Positions 1-6,219 are shown, counted from the first letter of the stretch. The stretch is 8,072 nt of DNA from Devosia sp. (GCA_016793415.1 JAEUMC010000673.1:1-8072); one strand, 5' to 3'. Numbers and translations are program-made. Notes: generated by a model from the sequence alone, not told the origin.

Positions 1-1
1 A

Positions 2-163
2 GTGAACCTGCTCACCGAGGATTCGCAGAGCATCGGGCTGCTGCGCGAGGCGCTGAACAAGAACCCGGCCGCGGTGAAACTGCTCGCCGACAACAAGATC
101 AAGGTCGACCAGGTGGTCGATATCGTCGATATCGGCGGCAACGTGCAGCTCTATATCCAGTGA
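2..163 (+). CDS. 3' end of an unrecognised protein (partial)
   Basis: An open frame enters from the left edge and ends at TGA 161-163. The 53 visible residues are the C-terminus of a longer protein; the start lies outside the window. The tail is hydrophilic and alternates charged and aliphatic residues, for example KLLADNKIKVDQVVDIVDI, and ends NVQLYIQ. I see no transmembrane segment, cysteine or known motif and do not recognise the family. Codon use is typical of the neighbours, with G or C in most third positions. A perfect hairpin starts eight bases after the stop, which supports this being a real gene end. No function is proposed. Confidence 0.6.
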   Translation: MNLLTEDSQSIGLLREALNKNPAAVKLLADNKIKVDQVVDIVDIGGNVQLYIQ

Positions 164-171
164 CCCATCGC

Positions 172-194
172 GGACGCCGCCACTGGCGGCGTCC
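172..194 (+). terminator. Hairpin terminator-like element after the first gene
   Basis: A perfect 10-bp stem (GGACGCCGCC at 172-181 with GGCGGCGTCC at 185-194) closes on the three-base loop ACT. It begins eight bases after the upstream TGA. The position and very stable stem suggest transcription termination. No T-tract follows (the next bases are ACCCGCC), so it may be a non-canonical or Rho-assisted terminator, or a 3'-end stabiliser. Confidence 0.6.
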
Positions 195-237
195 ACCCGC
201 CTCCGATCCCGTTCGGCCTGCCGCGGCACCTCGCCCC

Positions 238-266
238 TCGACAGCTCCTGCCATTCCGCCTATATC
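238..266 (+). promoter_or_regulatory. Possible sigma-70 promoter for the Hsp70-like gene
   Basis: A -35-like hexamer TCGACA (238-243, five of six to TTGACA) is separated by exactly 17 bases from a -10-like TATATC (261-266, four of six to TATAAT). It lies between the hairpin at 172-194 and the start codon at 324, giving a leader of about 50 bases. This is visual matching only; in GC-rich DNA such matches also occur by chance. Confidence 0.4.
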
Positions 267-313
267 GCGCGCCCCGCTGCCGGCTTCCCGCGGCAGCTTT
301 TTGGCACAGCTGT

Positions 314-317
314 GGAG
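314..317 (+). promoter_or_regulatory. Shine-Dalgarno site that decides the Hsp70-like start
   Basis: GGAG at 314-317 lies six bases before ATG 324. The in-frame GTG at 312 overlaps this motif and has no comparable site of its own, so ATG 324 is the preferred start. Confidence 0.6.
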
Positions 318-323
318 CTCAGA

Positions 324-1583
324 ATGGCGCGAACCCATTGCGGCATGGATTTCGGCACTTCCAACTCCACCCTGGCGGCAGCCGGCGGCAACCTGCCACC
401 GCGGCTGTTGCCGCTCGAGGACGGCAAACCCACAATTCCCTCGGCGATCTTCTTCTCGTTCGAGGAAGACCGGACGTTTTTCGGCCGGCAGGCGGTGAGC
501 GAGTATGTCACCGGCGCCGACGGGCGGCTGATGCGCTCGATCAAAAGCGTGCTCGGGACATCCTTGTTCAACGACACCACGCGGGTGAAGCGCGACGCGC
601 TGAAATTCTCCGAGATCCTCGGCCGCTTCATCGCCGAGCTCAAGCGTCGCTCCGAGGCCTCGCTCGGCCACGAGATCGAAGACATCGTCTGCGGCCGCCC
701 GGTGCGTTTCGTCGACGATGACGACAAGGCCGATGCCGAGGCCCAGCGCCAGCTCGAGGGCGCGGTCAAGGCACAGGGCTTCCGCCACATCGAATTCCAG
801 TTCGAGCCGATCGCGGCAGCGCTCGACTACGAACAGCAGGTGCTGGGTGAAGAGCTGGGGCTGGTCGCCGATATCGGCGGCGGCACCTCGGATTTCACGG
901 TGATCCGGCTGTCGCCCGAACGAGCGCGGCGGGCCGACCGCAAGAAGGACATTCTGGCGACGGCCGGCGTCCATATCGGCGGCACCGATTTCGACCGTCT
1001 GCTGTCGCTCAAGAAGGTGATGCCGCTGATGGGCTATGGCACCGAGACGGCAGACGGCAAGCGCCCCCTGCCCTCGGCGCCCTACTACGATCTCGCCACC
1101 TGGCACCGCATCAACCGGCTCTACAACCAGAAGACGCTGCTCGAGCTGCACTCGACCTGGCAGGAAGCCCAGTTCCCCGATCTGGTGAGCATGCTGATCG
1201 CCCTGGTGGAAGATCGGCAGGGGCATCGGCTGGCCGGTCGGGTGGAAGAAGCCAAGATCGCGCTCAGCGAAGCGCCGCAGACCGAGTTCCGCTTCGTGAC
1301 GCGCGACGTGAAGCTCGAAACCCCGATCAGCGTCGAGGAGCTGCATGCGGCGCTCGACAACGCCACCGCATCGATCGCCGCGGCGATCGGCAGGACCTTG
1401 ACTGCCGCGGGTGTGCCGGCCTCGCGGATCGATACGCTGATCCTCACCGGCGGCTCGACCCGGGTCCCGGCGGTCGGCAACATGCTGAGGGCCCTGTTCC
1501 CCGCGGCCAAGGCGGTGGAGACCGACGCCTTCGGCAGCGTCGGGCTCGGCCTCGCCCTCGATGCGCTGCGGCGGTTCAGCTAG
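324..1583 (+). CDS. Hsp70-family protein, YegD-like
   Basis: This 419-residue cytoplasmic protein has the Hsp70/actin-type ATPase fold. In order: phosphate-1 motif GMDFGTSNST (7-16), connecting motif FEPIAAALDYE (160-170), phosphate-2 motif ADIGGGTSDF (182-191), GGTDFD (219-224), and adenosine motif ILTGGSTRVP (373-382). The sequence ends about 37 residues later, so the C-terminal substrate-binding domain of DnaK is absent, as in the YegD group (about 450 residues in E. coli). The stretch YYDLATWHRINRLYN (254-268) also looks YegD-like, from memory of the family. ATP binding is well supported. Client, co-chaperone and role are unknown; YegD proteins are usually annotated only as putative chaperones. 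A GTG at 312 would add four residues, but GGAG at 314-317 favours ATG 324. The VWA gene follows after 60 bases on the same strand and could be co-transcribed. Confidence 0.9.
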   Translation: MARTHCGMDFGTSNSTLAAAGGNLPPRLLPLEDGKPTIPSAIFFSFEEDRTFFGRQAVSEYVTGADGRLMRSIKSVLGTSLFNDTTRVKRDALKFSEILGRFIAELKRRSEASLGHEIEDIVCGRPVRFVDDDDKADAEAQRQLEGAVKAQGFRHIEFQFEPIAAALDYEQQVLGEELGLVADIGGGTSDFTVIRLSPERARRADRKKDILATAGVHIGGTDFDRLLSLKKVMPLMGYGTETADGKRPLPSAPYYDLATWHRINRLYNQKTLLELHSTWQEAQFPDLVSMLIALVEDRQGHRLAGRVEEAKIALSEAPQTEFRFVTRDVKLETPISVEELHAALDNATASIAAAIGRTLTAAGVPASRIDTLILTGGSTRVPAVGNMLRALFPAAKAVETDAFGSVGLGLALDALRRFS

Positions 1584-1643
1584 CCTTCAGCTTGGCCTCG
1601 CTACCCCTTTCCGATGTGCCTGAGCACTTGAGGGGGATTTTCG

Positions 1644-3302
1644 ATGCTGCTGCCGATCCGTTTGCTGCTGTCGGGGCTTGTCGCCCTGCTGGCCTTCGCC
1701 ATGCCGACGCTGGCCGCCGAGAAGGCGATCATCATCCTCGACGGCTCCGGCTCGATGTGGGCGCAGATCGACGGCAAGGCCCGCATCGAGATTGCCCGTG
1801 AGACGCTGAACAAGGTGTTGGCGGGGGTGCCCGGCGAACTCGAGCTCGGCTTCATGAGCTATGGCCACCGCGAAAAGGGCTCGTGCGACGATATCGAACT
1901 GCTGGTGCCGCCGGCGGCCGGCACCGGCGCGGCGATCAGCGAGGCGGCCGCGGGCATTACGCCCAAGGGCAAGACGCCGATCTCGGCGGCGGTCCAGCTG
2001 GCGGCCGAGGATCTGAAATACACCGAAGACAAGGCGACGGTGATCCTGATCACCGACGGGCTCGAGACCTGCGAGGCCGACCCCTGTGCGCTGGCCTCGT
2101 CATTGGAAAGCCAGGGCGTCGATTTTACCACCCATGTGGTCGGGTTCGGGCTGACCGATGAGGAAGGCAAGCAGGTGGCCTGCCTCGCCGAGAACACCGG
2201 CGGCCAGTACATCGCGGCCGGCGACGAGACGACGCTGACCGAGGCGCTCAAGACTACCGTGGCGGAAGTTGCCGCGCCGACCGAGCCGGAGCCAGCCGTC
2301 GAACCCGAAGCGACGCCGGCCGAGTTCAACCTCGTGCCGCAGGTGGTGATCGCCGAAGGCGACACAAGCATCGATCCTGACGCCGATATCGTCTGGGAAA
2401 TCCACAAGGCCAATGCCGATGGCAGCGAGGGCGAATACGTCGCCACCGAGTACGGCCCCGACTACAAGGGCAAGCTCGAGCCAGGCACCTATCTGGTTCG
2501 CTCCAGCATCGGCTACGCCCGCGTCGAGATGCCGGTGACCATCGAAGCAGGCAAGGTGGCGGAGCCGTATTTCGTGCTCAACGCCGGCCAGCTGACGATC
2601 CGGCCGCTGCCGAGTGCCGGAGCCGAACCCGACAGCAATGCCGCGGTGTTCACCGAGTTCCCCAATGGTGAAAGCACCACCAGCTACGGCGAAACCAAAG
2701 TATGGGTGCCGGCCGGAGAAACCAAGGTGCAGGTGACGATCGGCACCGGCGTGGTCAGCGAGGCCATCGCGATCAAGTCCGGCGAGTTGCTGAGCAAGGA
2801 CATCGTCGTCGGGGTCGGCGTGGCGGCCGTCAATGCCTTCTACGTCGAGGGCATGAAGGTCGAGGACAGCGAACTGTTCGAGGAGATCCTCGAAGCCAAA
2901 AAGGACATCCAGGGCAATCGCAAATCGCTGACCTACAATTACGGCCCGGACCACAATTTCGAACTGCCGCCGGGCGACTATGTGCTGGTGTCGAGCGTCG
3001 GCGGCGCCAAGCTCGAGACGCCGTTCAGCATTGCCGCAGGCGAACGCACCGAGGTCAACGCCATCCTCGGCGCCGGGGTCGTGGCGATCACCGCCCCGGG
3101 AACCGACAAGGTCGAAGTATTCGGGGCCAAGAAGGACATCCAGGGCAACCGGACATCCTTCACCTACGGCTATGGCGGCGCGCTGCAGACCACGCTGACG
3201 GCCGGCGACTACGTGGTGGTCGCCTCGCCCGCCGAGGGCGAGGCGAAGCAAACCAGCATAACCGTGGTGGCCGGCGAGCGGCTGGAGATCACCGTCGAGT
3301 AA
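1644..3302 (+). CDS. Secreted VWA-domain protein with four beta-rich modules
   Basis: This 552-residue protein is probably exported. Residues 1-25 form a signal peptide: one early arginine, a leucine/alanine core, and a likely cleavage near TLAAE. A von Willebrand factor A domain follows (about 27-205). Its metal-ion-dependent adhesion site looks complete: DGSGS (33-37), T111 in GKTPIS, and D138 in ITDGLE. Four cysteines (C81, C143, C148, C180) could form disulfides; the TCEADPC cluster sits right after the metal-site aspartate. A Pro/Glu-rich linker (about 211-227) leads to four related beta-rich modules of roughly 77-86 residues, each with a P/A-G-x-Y-like turn (280-283, 356-359, 443-446, 520-523). 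KKDIQGNR occurs twice (419-426, 496-503). VWA domains bind protein ligands through a divalent cation, so an adhesive or periplasmic scaffold role is inferred. No transmembrane anchor, sortase signal or lipobox is visible. AGGGGG (1631-1636) lies seven bases before ATG 1644. Confidence 0.9.
   Translation: MLLPIRLLLSGLVALLAFAMPTLAAEKAIIILDGSGSMWAQIDGKARIEIARETLNKVLAGVPGELELGFMSYGHREKGSCDDIELLVPPAAGTGAAISEAAAGITPKGKTPISAAVQLAAEDLKYTEDKATVILITDGLETCEADPCALASSLESQGVDFTTHVVGFGLTDEEGKQVACLAENTGGQYIAAGDETTLTEALKTTVAEVAAPTEPEPAVEPEATPAEFNLVPQVVIAEGDTSIDPDADIVWEIHKANADGSEGEYVATEYGPDYKGKLEPGTYLVRSSIGYARVEMPVTIEAGKVAEPYFVLNAGQLTIRPLPSAGAEPDSNAAVFTEFPNGESTTSYGETKVWVPAGETKVQVTIGTGVVSEAIAIKSGELLSKDIVVGVGVAAVNAFYVEGMKVEDSELFEEILEAKKDIQGNRKSLTYNYGPDHNFELPPGDYVLVSSVGGAKLETPFSIAAGERTEVNAILGAGVVAITAPGTDKVEVFGAKKDIQGNRTSFTYGYGGALQTTLTAGDYVVVASPAEGEAKQTSITVVAGERLEITVE
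2895..2919 (+). repeat. Direct repeat copy 1, within the VWA gene
   Basis: This 25-base segment matches 3126-3150 at 23 positions and encodes AKKDIQGN within module 3. The copies are 231 bases (77 codons) apart, matching the spacing of the protein modules. It looks like a remnant of tandem module duplication. Confidence 0.75.
3126..3150 (+). repeat. Direct repeat copy 2, within the VWA gene
   Basis: This is the partner of 2895-2919, with two mismatches, both in third codon positions. It lies in module 4, the last module. Purely silent differences suggest either recent duplication or selection on the peptide. Confidence 0.75.
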
Positions 3303-3332
3303 GGGGCAATGGCCGGTCGGCCGAGTTTGCCC
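3303..3332 (+). terminator. Weak hairpin after the VWA gene
   Basis: GGGCAA (3304-3309) can pair with TTGCCC (3327-3332), enclosing a second short stem of GGCC (3311-3314) with GGCC (3319-3322). It starts two bases after the TAA. The stem is interrupted and no T-tract follows, so this is only a candidate terminator separating the VWA gene from the cyclase gene. Confidence 0.3.
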
Positions 3333-3401
3333 GCCGGCGTTACCAAAAACACAACCCTTACCGGCTAAGCTGTTGCCAAGGCACAAGCTGGCGACAGGGT
3401 T

Positions 3402-5285
3402 TTGGACGACTTCTGGCACGCATTGGTGGCGAACTTCGCCGTGGTCGGCACGGTGTTCGCCCTGTGGACGTTGGCGCAGGAATGGCTGCACCGGCGCCGC
3501 CGGCGCGCGCAACAATTCGCCCTGGGCACCTTCATGGGCCTCAGCGCCGTTGCCACCATTGCCTTTGCCGTCGAAGTGCAGCCGGGCGTGCTGTTCGACC
3601 TGCGCTCCGCTCCGCTAGCGATTGCCGGGCTGTTCGGCGGCCCCATCGGCGCGAGTATTGCTGCGGTGCTCACGGCCGGATATCGGGCGGGGCTCGGTGG
3701 AGCCGGCATGGTACACGGGCTGATCTCCATCGCGATCGTCTCGCTGATCGGCCAGACCGTCCACCTGGTGCTCAACGGCCGCACACCCAAAGCAGTCCAC
3801 ATCATCGGCGTAGCATCGGCGGTGGCGCTGGTGTCGCTGCTGACCACGCTGACGGTCTCCCCGCTAGCCGAGGCGTCGCGAGTTGCCCTCACGCCGGCGG
3901 CAGCACTGATCTTCGTCGCGACGCTGCTCGCCGGATTTGTGGTGTTGCGCGGCGAAACTCAGGCGGCGGAACGCGCATTGATGAGCGCAGCGCTGATCGG
4001 CTCACCGGAGTATTTCTACATCAAGGACCGCGCCAGCCGCTTTGTCGTGGCCAATCTGCACGTGGCGGATAATGCCGGCTACCAGCGTCCGGAGGACCTG
4101 GTCGGCAAGACCGACTTCGATCTTACCGACAGCGAGCGCGCCCGGCAGCTGCTGGAGGAAGAGCAGCAGATCATGCGCACCGGACAATCCATGCTCGATC
4201 GCAAGGAGCGGCTGGTCGATCCCATGGGGCGCGAGCGCTGGTTTCTTACTTCGAAAGTAGCGCTGCACAATTCCGACGGCGAAGCCATCGGCATTGCCGG
4301 CACGACCCGCGACATCACCGAACAGCAGCGGCTCGAGGCCGAACTGACCGACAGCCGGAACCTGCTCAACTACGCCGTCAACGAGATGTCGGACGGCCTC
4401 GCGATGTTCGATCGCAACGGCTACCTGGTCTATTGCAACGAGCGCTACCAGAGCCTGTTTCCGCTCACCGGCGATGCGCGGAAGCCCGGCGCCCACATCC
4501 GCGATATTTTGCTGCGGGTGGTCCAGACCGGCGAGCAGTTGAACCTGGGCGATCCCGAAGTCTGGCTGCAGGTGGTCTCGGGTTCCCTGAGCAAGCCCTC
4601 CGAGGAGCAGGTCAACCTGTTCGATGGGCGCTGGCTGCTGATCCAGACCCGGCCCACCGAGGAGGGGGCGGCGATGGTGGTGATCTCGGACATCACCACG
4701 GTCAAGCAGACCGAAGGCGAGTTGCGCAGCCTCACCACCGAACTGAAGCTGCTCGCCGAAACTGATGGGTTGACCGGGCTGATGAACCGGCGCTCGTTCG
4801 ACCTGCACCTGGTCGAAGAACTGGAGCGCAGCCAGCTTGAGAAACGGGCCCTGAGCCTCGTGATGTTCGATGTCGACTGGTTCAAATCCTACAACGATAC
4901 GCTCGGCCATCCGGCTGGCGACGAATGCCTCAGGGTGGTGGGCCGCTGCCTCAAGATGGCGCTGCTGCGCCACGGCGACCTGGCGGCACGCTATGGCGGC
5001 GAGGAGTTCGTCGCCATCCTGCCCGATACCGGTGAGGACAGCGCCCTGCTTGTCGCCGACCGCGTGCGATTGGCGCTCGCCGAGCTCAAACTGCCGCATC
5101 CCGGGGCGGCGGGCCGCACCGTCACGCTCAGCGCCGGGGTCGCCAATTATGCCGCCGACGAGACGCGGCGCAGCGCCGGCCAGTTGCTGTCGCGGGCCGA
5201 CGAGGCGCTGTACGAGGCGAAGGCGGGCGGGCGGAACCGGGTGACGGCGTGGAAACCACGCGATGCGGCGCGGATCGTCGGCTAG
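3402..5285 (+). CDS. Membrane diguanylate cyclase: 5TMR-LYT, PAS-PAS, GGDEF
   Basis: This 627-residue inner-membrane sensor enzyme is predicted to make cyclic di-GMP from two GTP. Six hydrophobic segments (about 8-28, 37-57, 69-92, 102-124, 131-153, 163-183) include signatures of the LytS/YhcK-type 5TMR-LYT sensor: DLR (66-68), GLFGGP (76-81), YR (94-95) and a GG pair (99-100). Two PAS domains follow (about 201-312 and 320-437), the first ending in the PAC-like GTTRDITE. The GGDEF domain (about 450-620) begins DGLTGLMNR (455-463). It has the metal site FDVDWFK (489-495) and the active-site loop GGEEF (532-536). RHGD (523-526), five residues before GGEEF, is an intact inhibitory I-site, so product feedback is expected. 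No EAL or HD-GYP domain is present. The TTG start is tentative: AGGG lies only two bases upstream, and TTG 3423 or GTG 3426 are alternatives that keep the first helix largely intact. The ligand is unknown. Its stop is one base from that of the converging gene. Confidence 0.92.
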   Translation: MDDFWHALVANFAVVGTVFALWTLAQEWLHRRRRRAQQFALGTFMGLSAVATIAFAVEVQPGVLFDLRSAPLAIAGLFGGPIGASIAAVLTAGYRAGLGGAGMVHGLISIAIVSLIGQTVHLVLNGRTPKAVHIIGVASAVALVSLLTTLTVSPLAEASRVALTPAAALIFVATLLAGFVVLRGETQAAERALMSAALIGSPEYFYIKDRASRFVVANLHVADNAGYQRPEDLVGKTDFDLTDSERARQLLEEEQQIMRTGQSMLDRKERLVDPMGRERWFLTSKVALHNSDGEAIGIAGTTRDITEQQRLEAELTDSRNLLNYAVNEMSDGLAMFDRNGYLVYCNERYQSLFPLTGDARKPGAHIRDILLRVVQTGEQLNLGDPEVWLQVVSGSLSKPSEEQVNLFDGRWLLIQTRPTEEGAAMVVISDITTVKQTEGELRSLTTELKLLAETDGLTGLMNRRSFDLHLVEELERSQLEKRALSLVMFDVDWFKSYNDTLGHPAGDECLRVVGRCLKMALLRHGDLAARYGGEEFVAILPDTGEDSALLVADRVRLALAELKLPHPGAAGRTVTLSAGVANYAADETRRSAGQLLSRADEALYEAKAGGRNRVTAWKPRDAARIVG

Positions 5286-5286
5286 T

Positions 5287-5556
5287 TCAGGCGGCGCGGT
5301 CGCGCAACTCCTCGAACGCCTTGGTGTAGAGATCGACCAGCTTGAAGGCACGCTCCATGGCGACACCGCGCCCTTCACGCAGCAGGGCCGTCGCCTTGGT
5401 CGGCAGCACGGCGCCGGTACCGGGTTCGATCAGGATGGCATGCCATTGGGCGGCACGCGTCACGCGGATGGTGTAGCCGCGATAGCTATCGTCCAATGCG
5501 TAGTCCCCCGCGTAGTTGTACTGCCTCGAAATGCGAGGCTGCGCCAGCGGTTCCAC
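5287..5556 (-). CDS. Small protein of unknown function, 89 residues
   Basis: This minus-strand frame runs from GTG (5556-5554) to TGA (5289-5287), converging on the diguanylate cyclase with one base between the stops. The protein has no signal peptide, membrane helix or cysteine. The N-terminal part is rich in tyrosine (QYNYAGDYALDDSYRGYTI). The middle reads like a short beta-sheet ending HAILIEPGTG, and the C-terminus like an amphipathic helix (MERAFKLVDLYTKAFEELRD). I do not recognise the family. The frame stays open upstream to about 5633 but has no ATG, GTG or TTG before this GTG, and I see no good ribosome binding site. The ordered composition supports a real gene. A role linked to the cyclase cannot be argued from position alone. 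Confidence 0.65.
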   Translation of the reverse strand: MEPLAQPRISRQYNYAGDYALDDSYRGYTIRVTRAAQWHAILIEPGTGAVLPTKATALLREGRGVAMERAFKLVDLYTKAFEELRDRAA

Positions 5557-5570
5557 TGGCTCAACGACCG

Positions 5571-5627
5571 GCCGATCACAACTGACCAGCGATGTGGATT
5601 GTGGGGAGAACGGGAAACGTGATCGGC
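5571..5627. repeat. Spaced 9-bp inverted repeat between divergent genes
   Basis: GCCGATCAC (5571-5579) and GTGATCGGC (5619-5627) are perfect reverse complements, 39 bases apart. They lie in the 203-base gap between the divergent starts at 5556 and 5760, close to the minus-strand gene. A second short pair, ACGATT (5634-5639) and AATCGT (5647-5652), follows. Two half-sites for a regulator, or an RNA hairpin with a long loop, are possible. I see no convincing promoter hexamers in the gap. Confidence 0.4.
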
Positions 5628-5746
5628 GCTGTCACGATTCGGCGGAAATCGTCGCCGGCGGAGTCGGCCGGCCGCATCGAACGGAACGATGACTGCCCGG
5701 TTCATCGCGGCTTCAGCGGCAACAGCGCAGTCTCCGCCCACCACAC

Positions 5747-5754
5747 AGGGAGGA
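5747..5754 (+). promoter_or_regulatory. Strong Shine-Dalgarno site that decides the DUF6636 start
   Basis: AGGGAGGA lies five bases before ATG 5760. The frame is open upstream to 5592 and includes an earlier ATG, but only this site is strong and only this start puts a signal peptide at the N-terminus. Confidence 0.8.
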
Positions 5755-5759
5755 CTCCA

Positions 5760-6191
5760 ATGCTCAGGTCAGTCATGCTCGGCGCCGCCCTCGCGGCCGC
5801 ATTGACGCTGCCGACGACGGCCGCCGAGGTCGAGCTCGAGGCCAGCGACAGCGGGCAGATCGAGTTCGTCATGCCGTCGGGCAATATCGGCTGCATCGTC
5901 ACCCCGGAAGGCGGCACCGACGTCTATCAGCCGGAAGGTGGCGGCCCCGAAATCATGTGCGACCGGGTGGAGCCTGAATATGTCCGGGTGGTACTTGGCG
6001 ACGACAGCGCCGAAGAACTCGACGAGGTCGCCGACCCCAGCTGCTGCGGAGCCGACCAGGTCCTGCAGTATGGCGAATGGACGACGCTCGAAGGCTTCGT
6101 CTGCTATTCCGAGCGCACCGGCCTCACCTGCAACACCGAGGACGAAGCGCACGGCTTCAAGCTGGCGCGCGCCGGCATCGAAACCTGGTGA
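5760..6191 (+). CDS. Secreted DUF6636-like small protein
   Basis: This 143-residue protein begins with a signal peptide (1-22: LRSVMLGAALAAALTLPTT, then AAE), so the mature part of about 121 residues should be periplasmic or outside the cell. It fits what I recall of DUF6636: an early F-x-x-PSGNIGC motif (36-45), a middle cysteine pair, then a GFVCYS...GLTCN block (112-125) and a near-terminal HGF motif (131-133), where many members have GHGF. The six cysteines (C45, C67, C95, C96, C115, C124) form the usual even set for disulfides. The mature protein is acidic, rich in Glu and Asp. No catalytic motif is visible and the family's function is unknown to me. Starting at 5592 instead would bury the signal peptide behind 56 arginine-rich residues, so ATG 5760 is chosen. 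The gene is divergent from the 89-residue gene and convergent with the uronate genes. Confidence 0.85.
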   Translation: MLRSVMLGAALAAALTLPTTAAEVELEASDSGQIEFVMPSGNIGCIVTPEGGTDVYQPEGGGPEIMCDRVEPEYVRVVLGDDSAEELDEVADPSCCGADQVLQYGEWTTLEGFVCYSERTGLTCNTEDEAHGFKLARAGIETW

Positions 6192-6193
6192 GG

Positions 6194-6219
6194 GGGGCGG
6201 TCTGGACCGCTTCCGCCCC
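6194..6219 (+). terminator. Possible hairpin after the DUF6636-like gene
   Basis: GGGGCGG (6194-6200) pairs with CCGCCCC (6213-6219), just after the TGA at 6189-6191. An alternative, smaller stem GCGGT (6197-6201) with ACCGC (6206-6210) competes with it. No T-tract follows. It lies in the 91-base convergent gap, where a terminator is expected for both strands, but the evidence is weak. Confidence 0.3.

Noticed and set aside
160..498. Small plus-strand open frame after the first gene
   Set aside because: It runs through the terminator-like hairpin and into the Hsp70-like gene in another frame. Its translation is mostly Arg, Pro, Ala and Ser with no motif.
99..1346. Long minus-strand open frame (415 codons) across the Hsp70-like gene
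   Set aside because: It lies antisense to a gene with clear family motifs, and its translation is a low-order mix rich in Arg, Gly, His and Gln. High third-position GC produces such long shadows.
1616..1627. GTGC-CTGA-GCAC mini-hairpin before the VWA start
   Set aside because: The stem is only four base pairs, too short to argue for termination or regulation.
3340..3368. Promoter-like TTACCA and TAAGCT before the cyclase gene
   Set aside because: The spacing is 20 bases and both hexamers match poorly. The two TTACC copies are too short to call an operator.
2100..3515. Minus-strand open frame of 471 codons across the VWA gene
   Set aside because: Antisense shadow of a well-supported gene, with no recognisable motif and an unnatural Gly/His/Arg/Asp composition. 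It also runs across the intergenic gap and into the cyclase gene.
2702..4072. Plus-strand open frame of 456 codons spanning the end of the VWA gene and start of the cyclase gene
   Set aside because: It overlaps two better-supported genes in another frame and is dominated by arginine and glycine. No domain is visible.
4002..5378. Minus-strand open frame of 458 codons across the cyclase gene
   Set aside because: It is antisense to the PAS and GGDEF domains and shows no family signature. It would also overlap the small minus-strand gene that ends at 5287.
5665..5674. CGGCCGGCCG palindrome in the divergent gap
   Set aside because: It is made only of G and C in GC-rich DNA, so it is likely by chance. 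The spaced repeat at 5571-5627 is more informative.
5592..5759. Upstream extension of the DUF6636-like gene
   Set aside because: The frame is open, but the extension is Arg/Ser-rich, lacks a good ribosome binding site and would bury the signal peptide. ATG 5760 with AGGGAGGA is far better.
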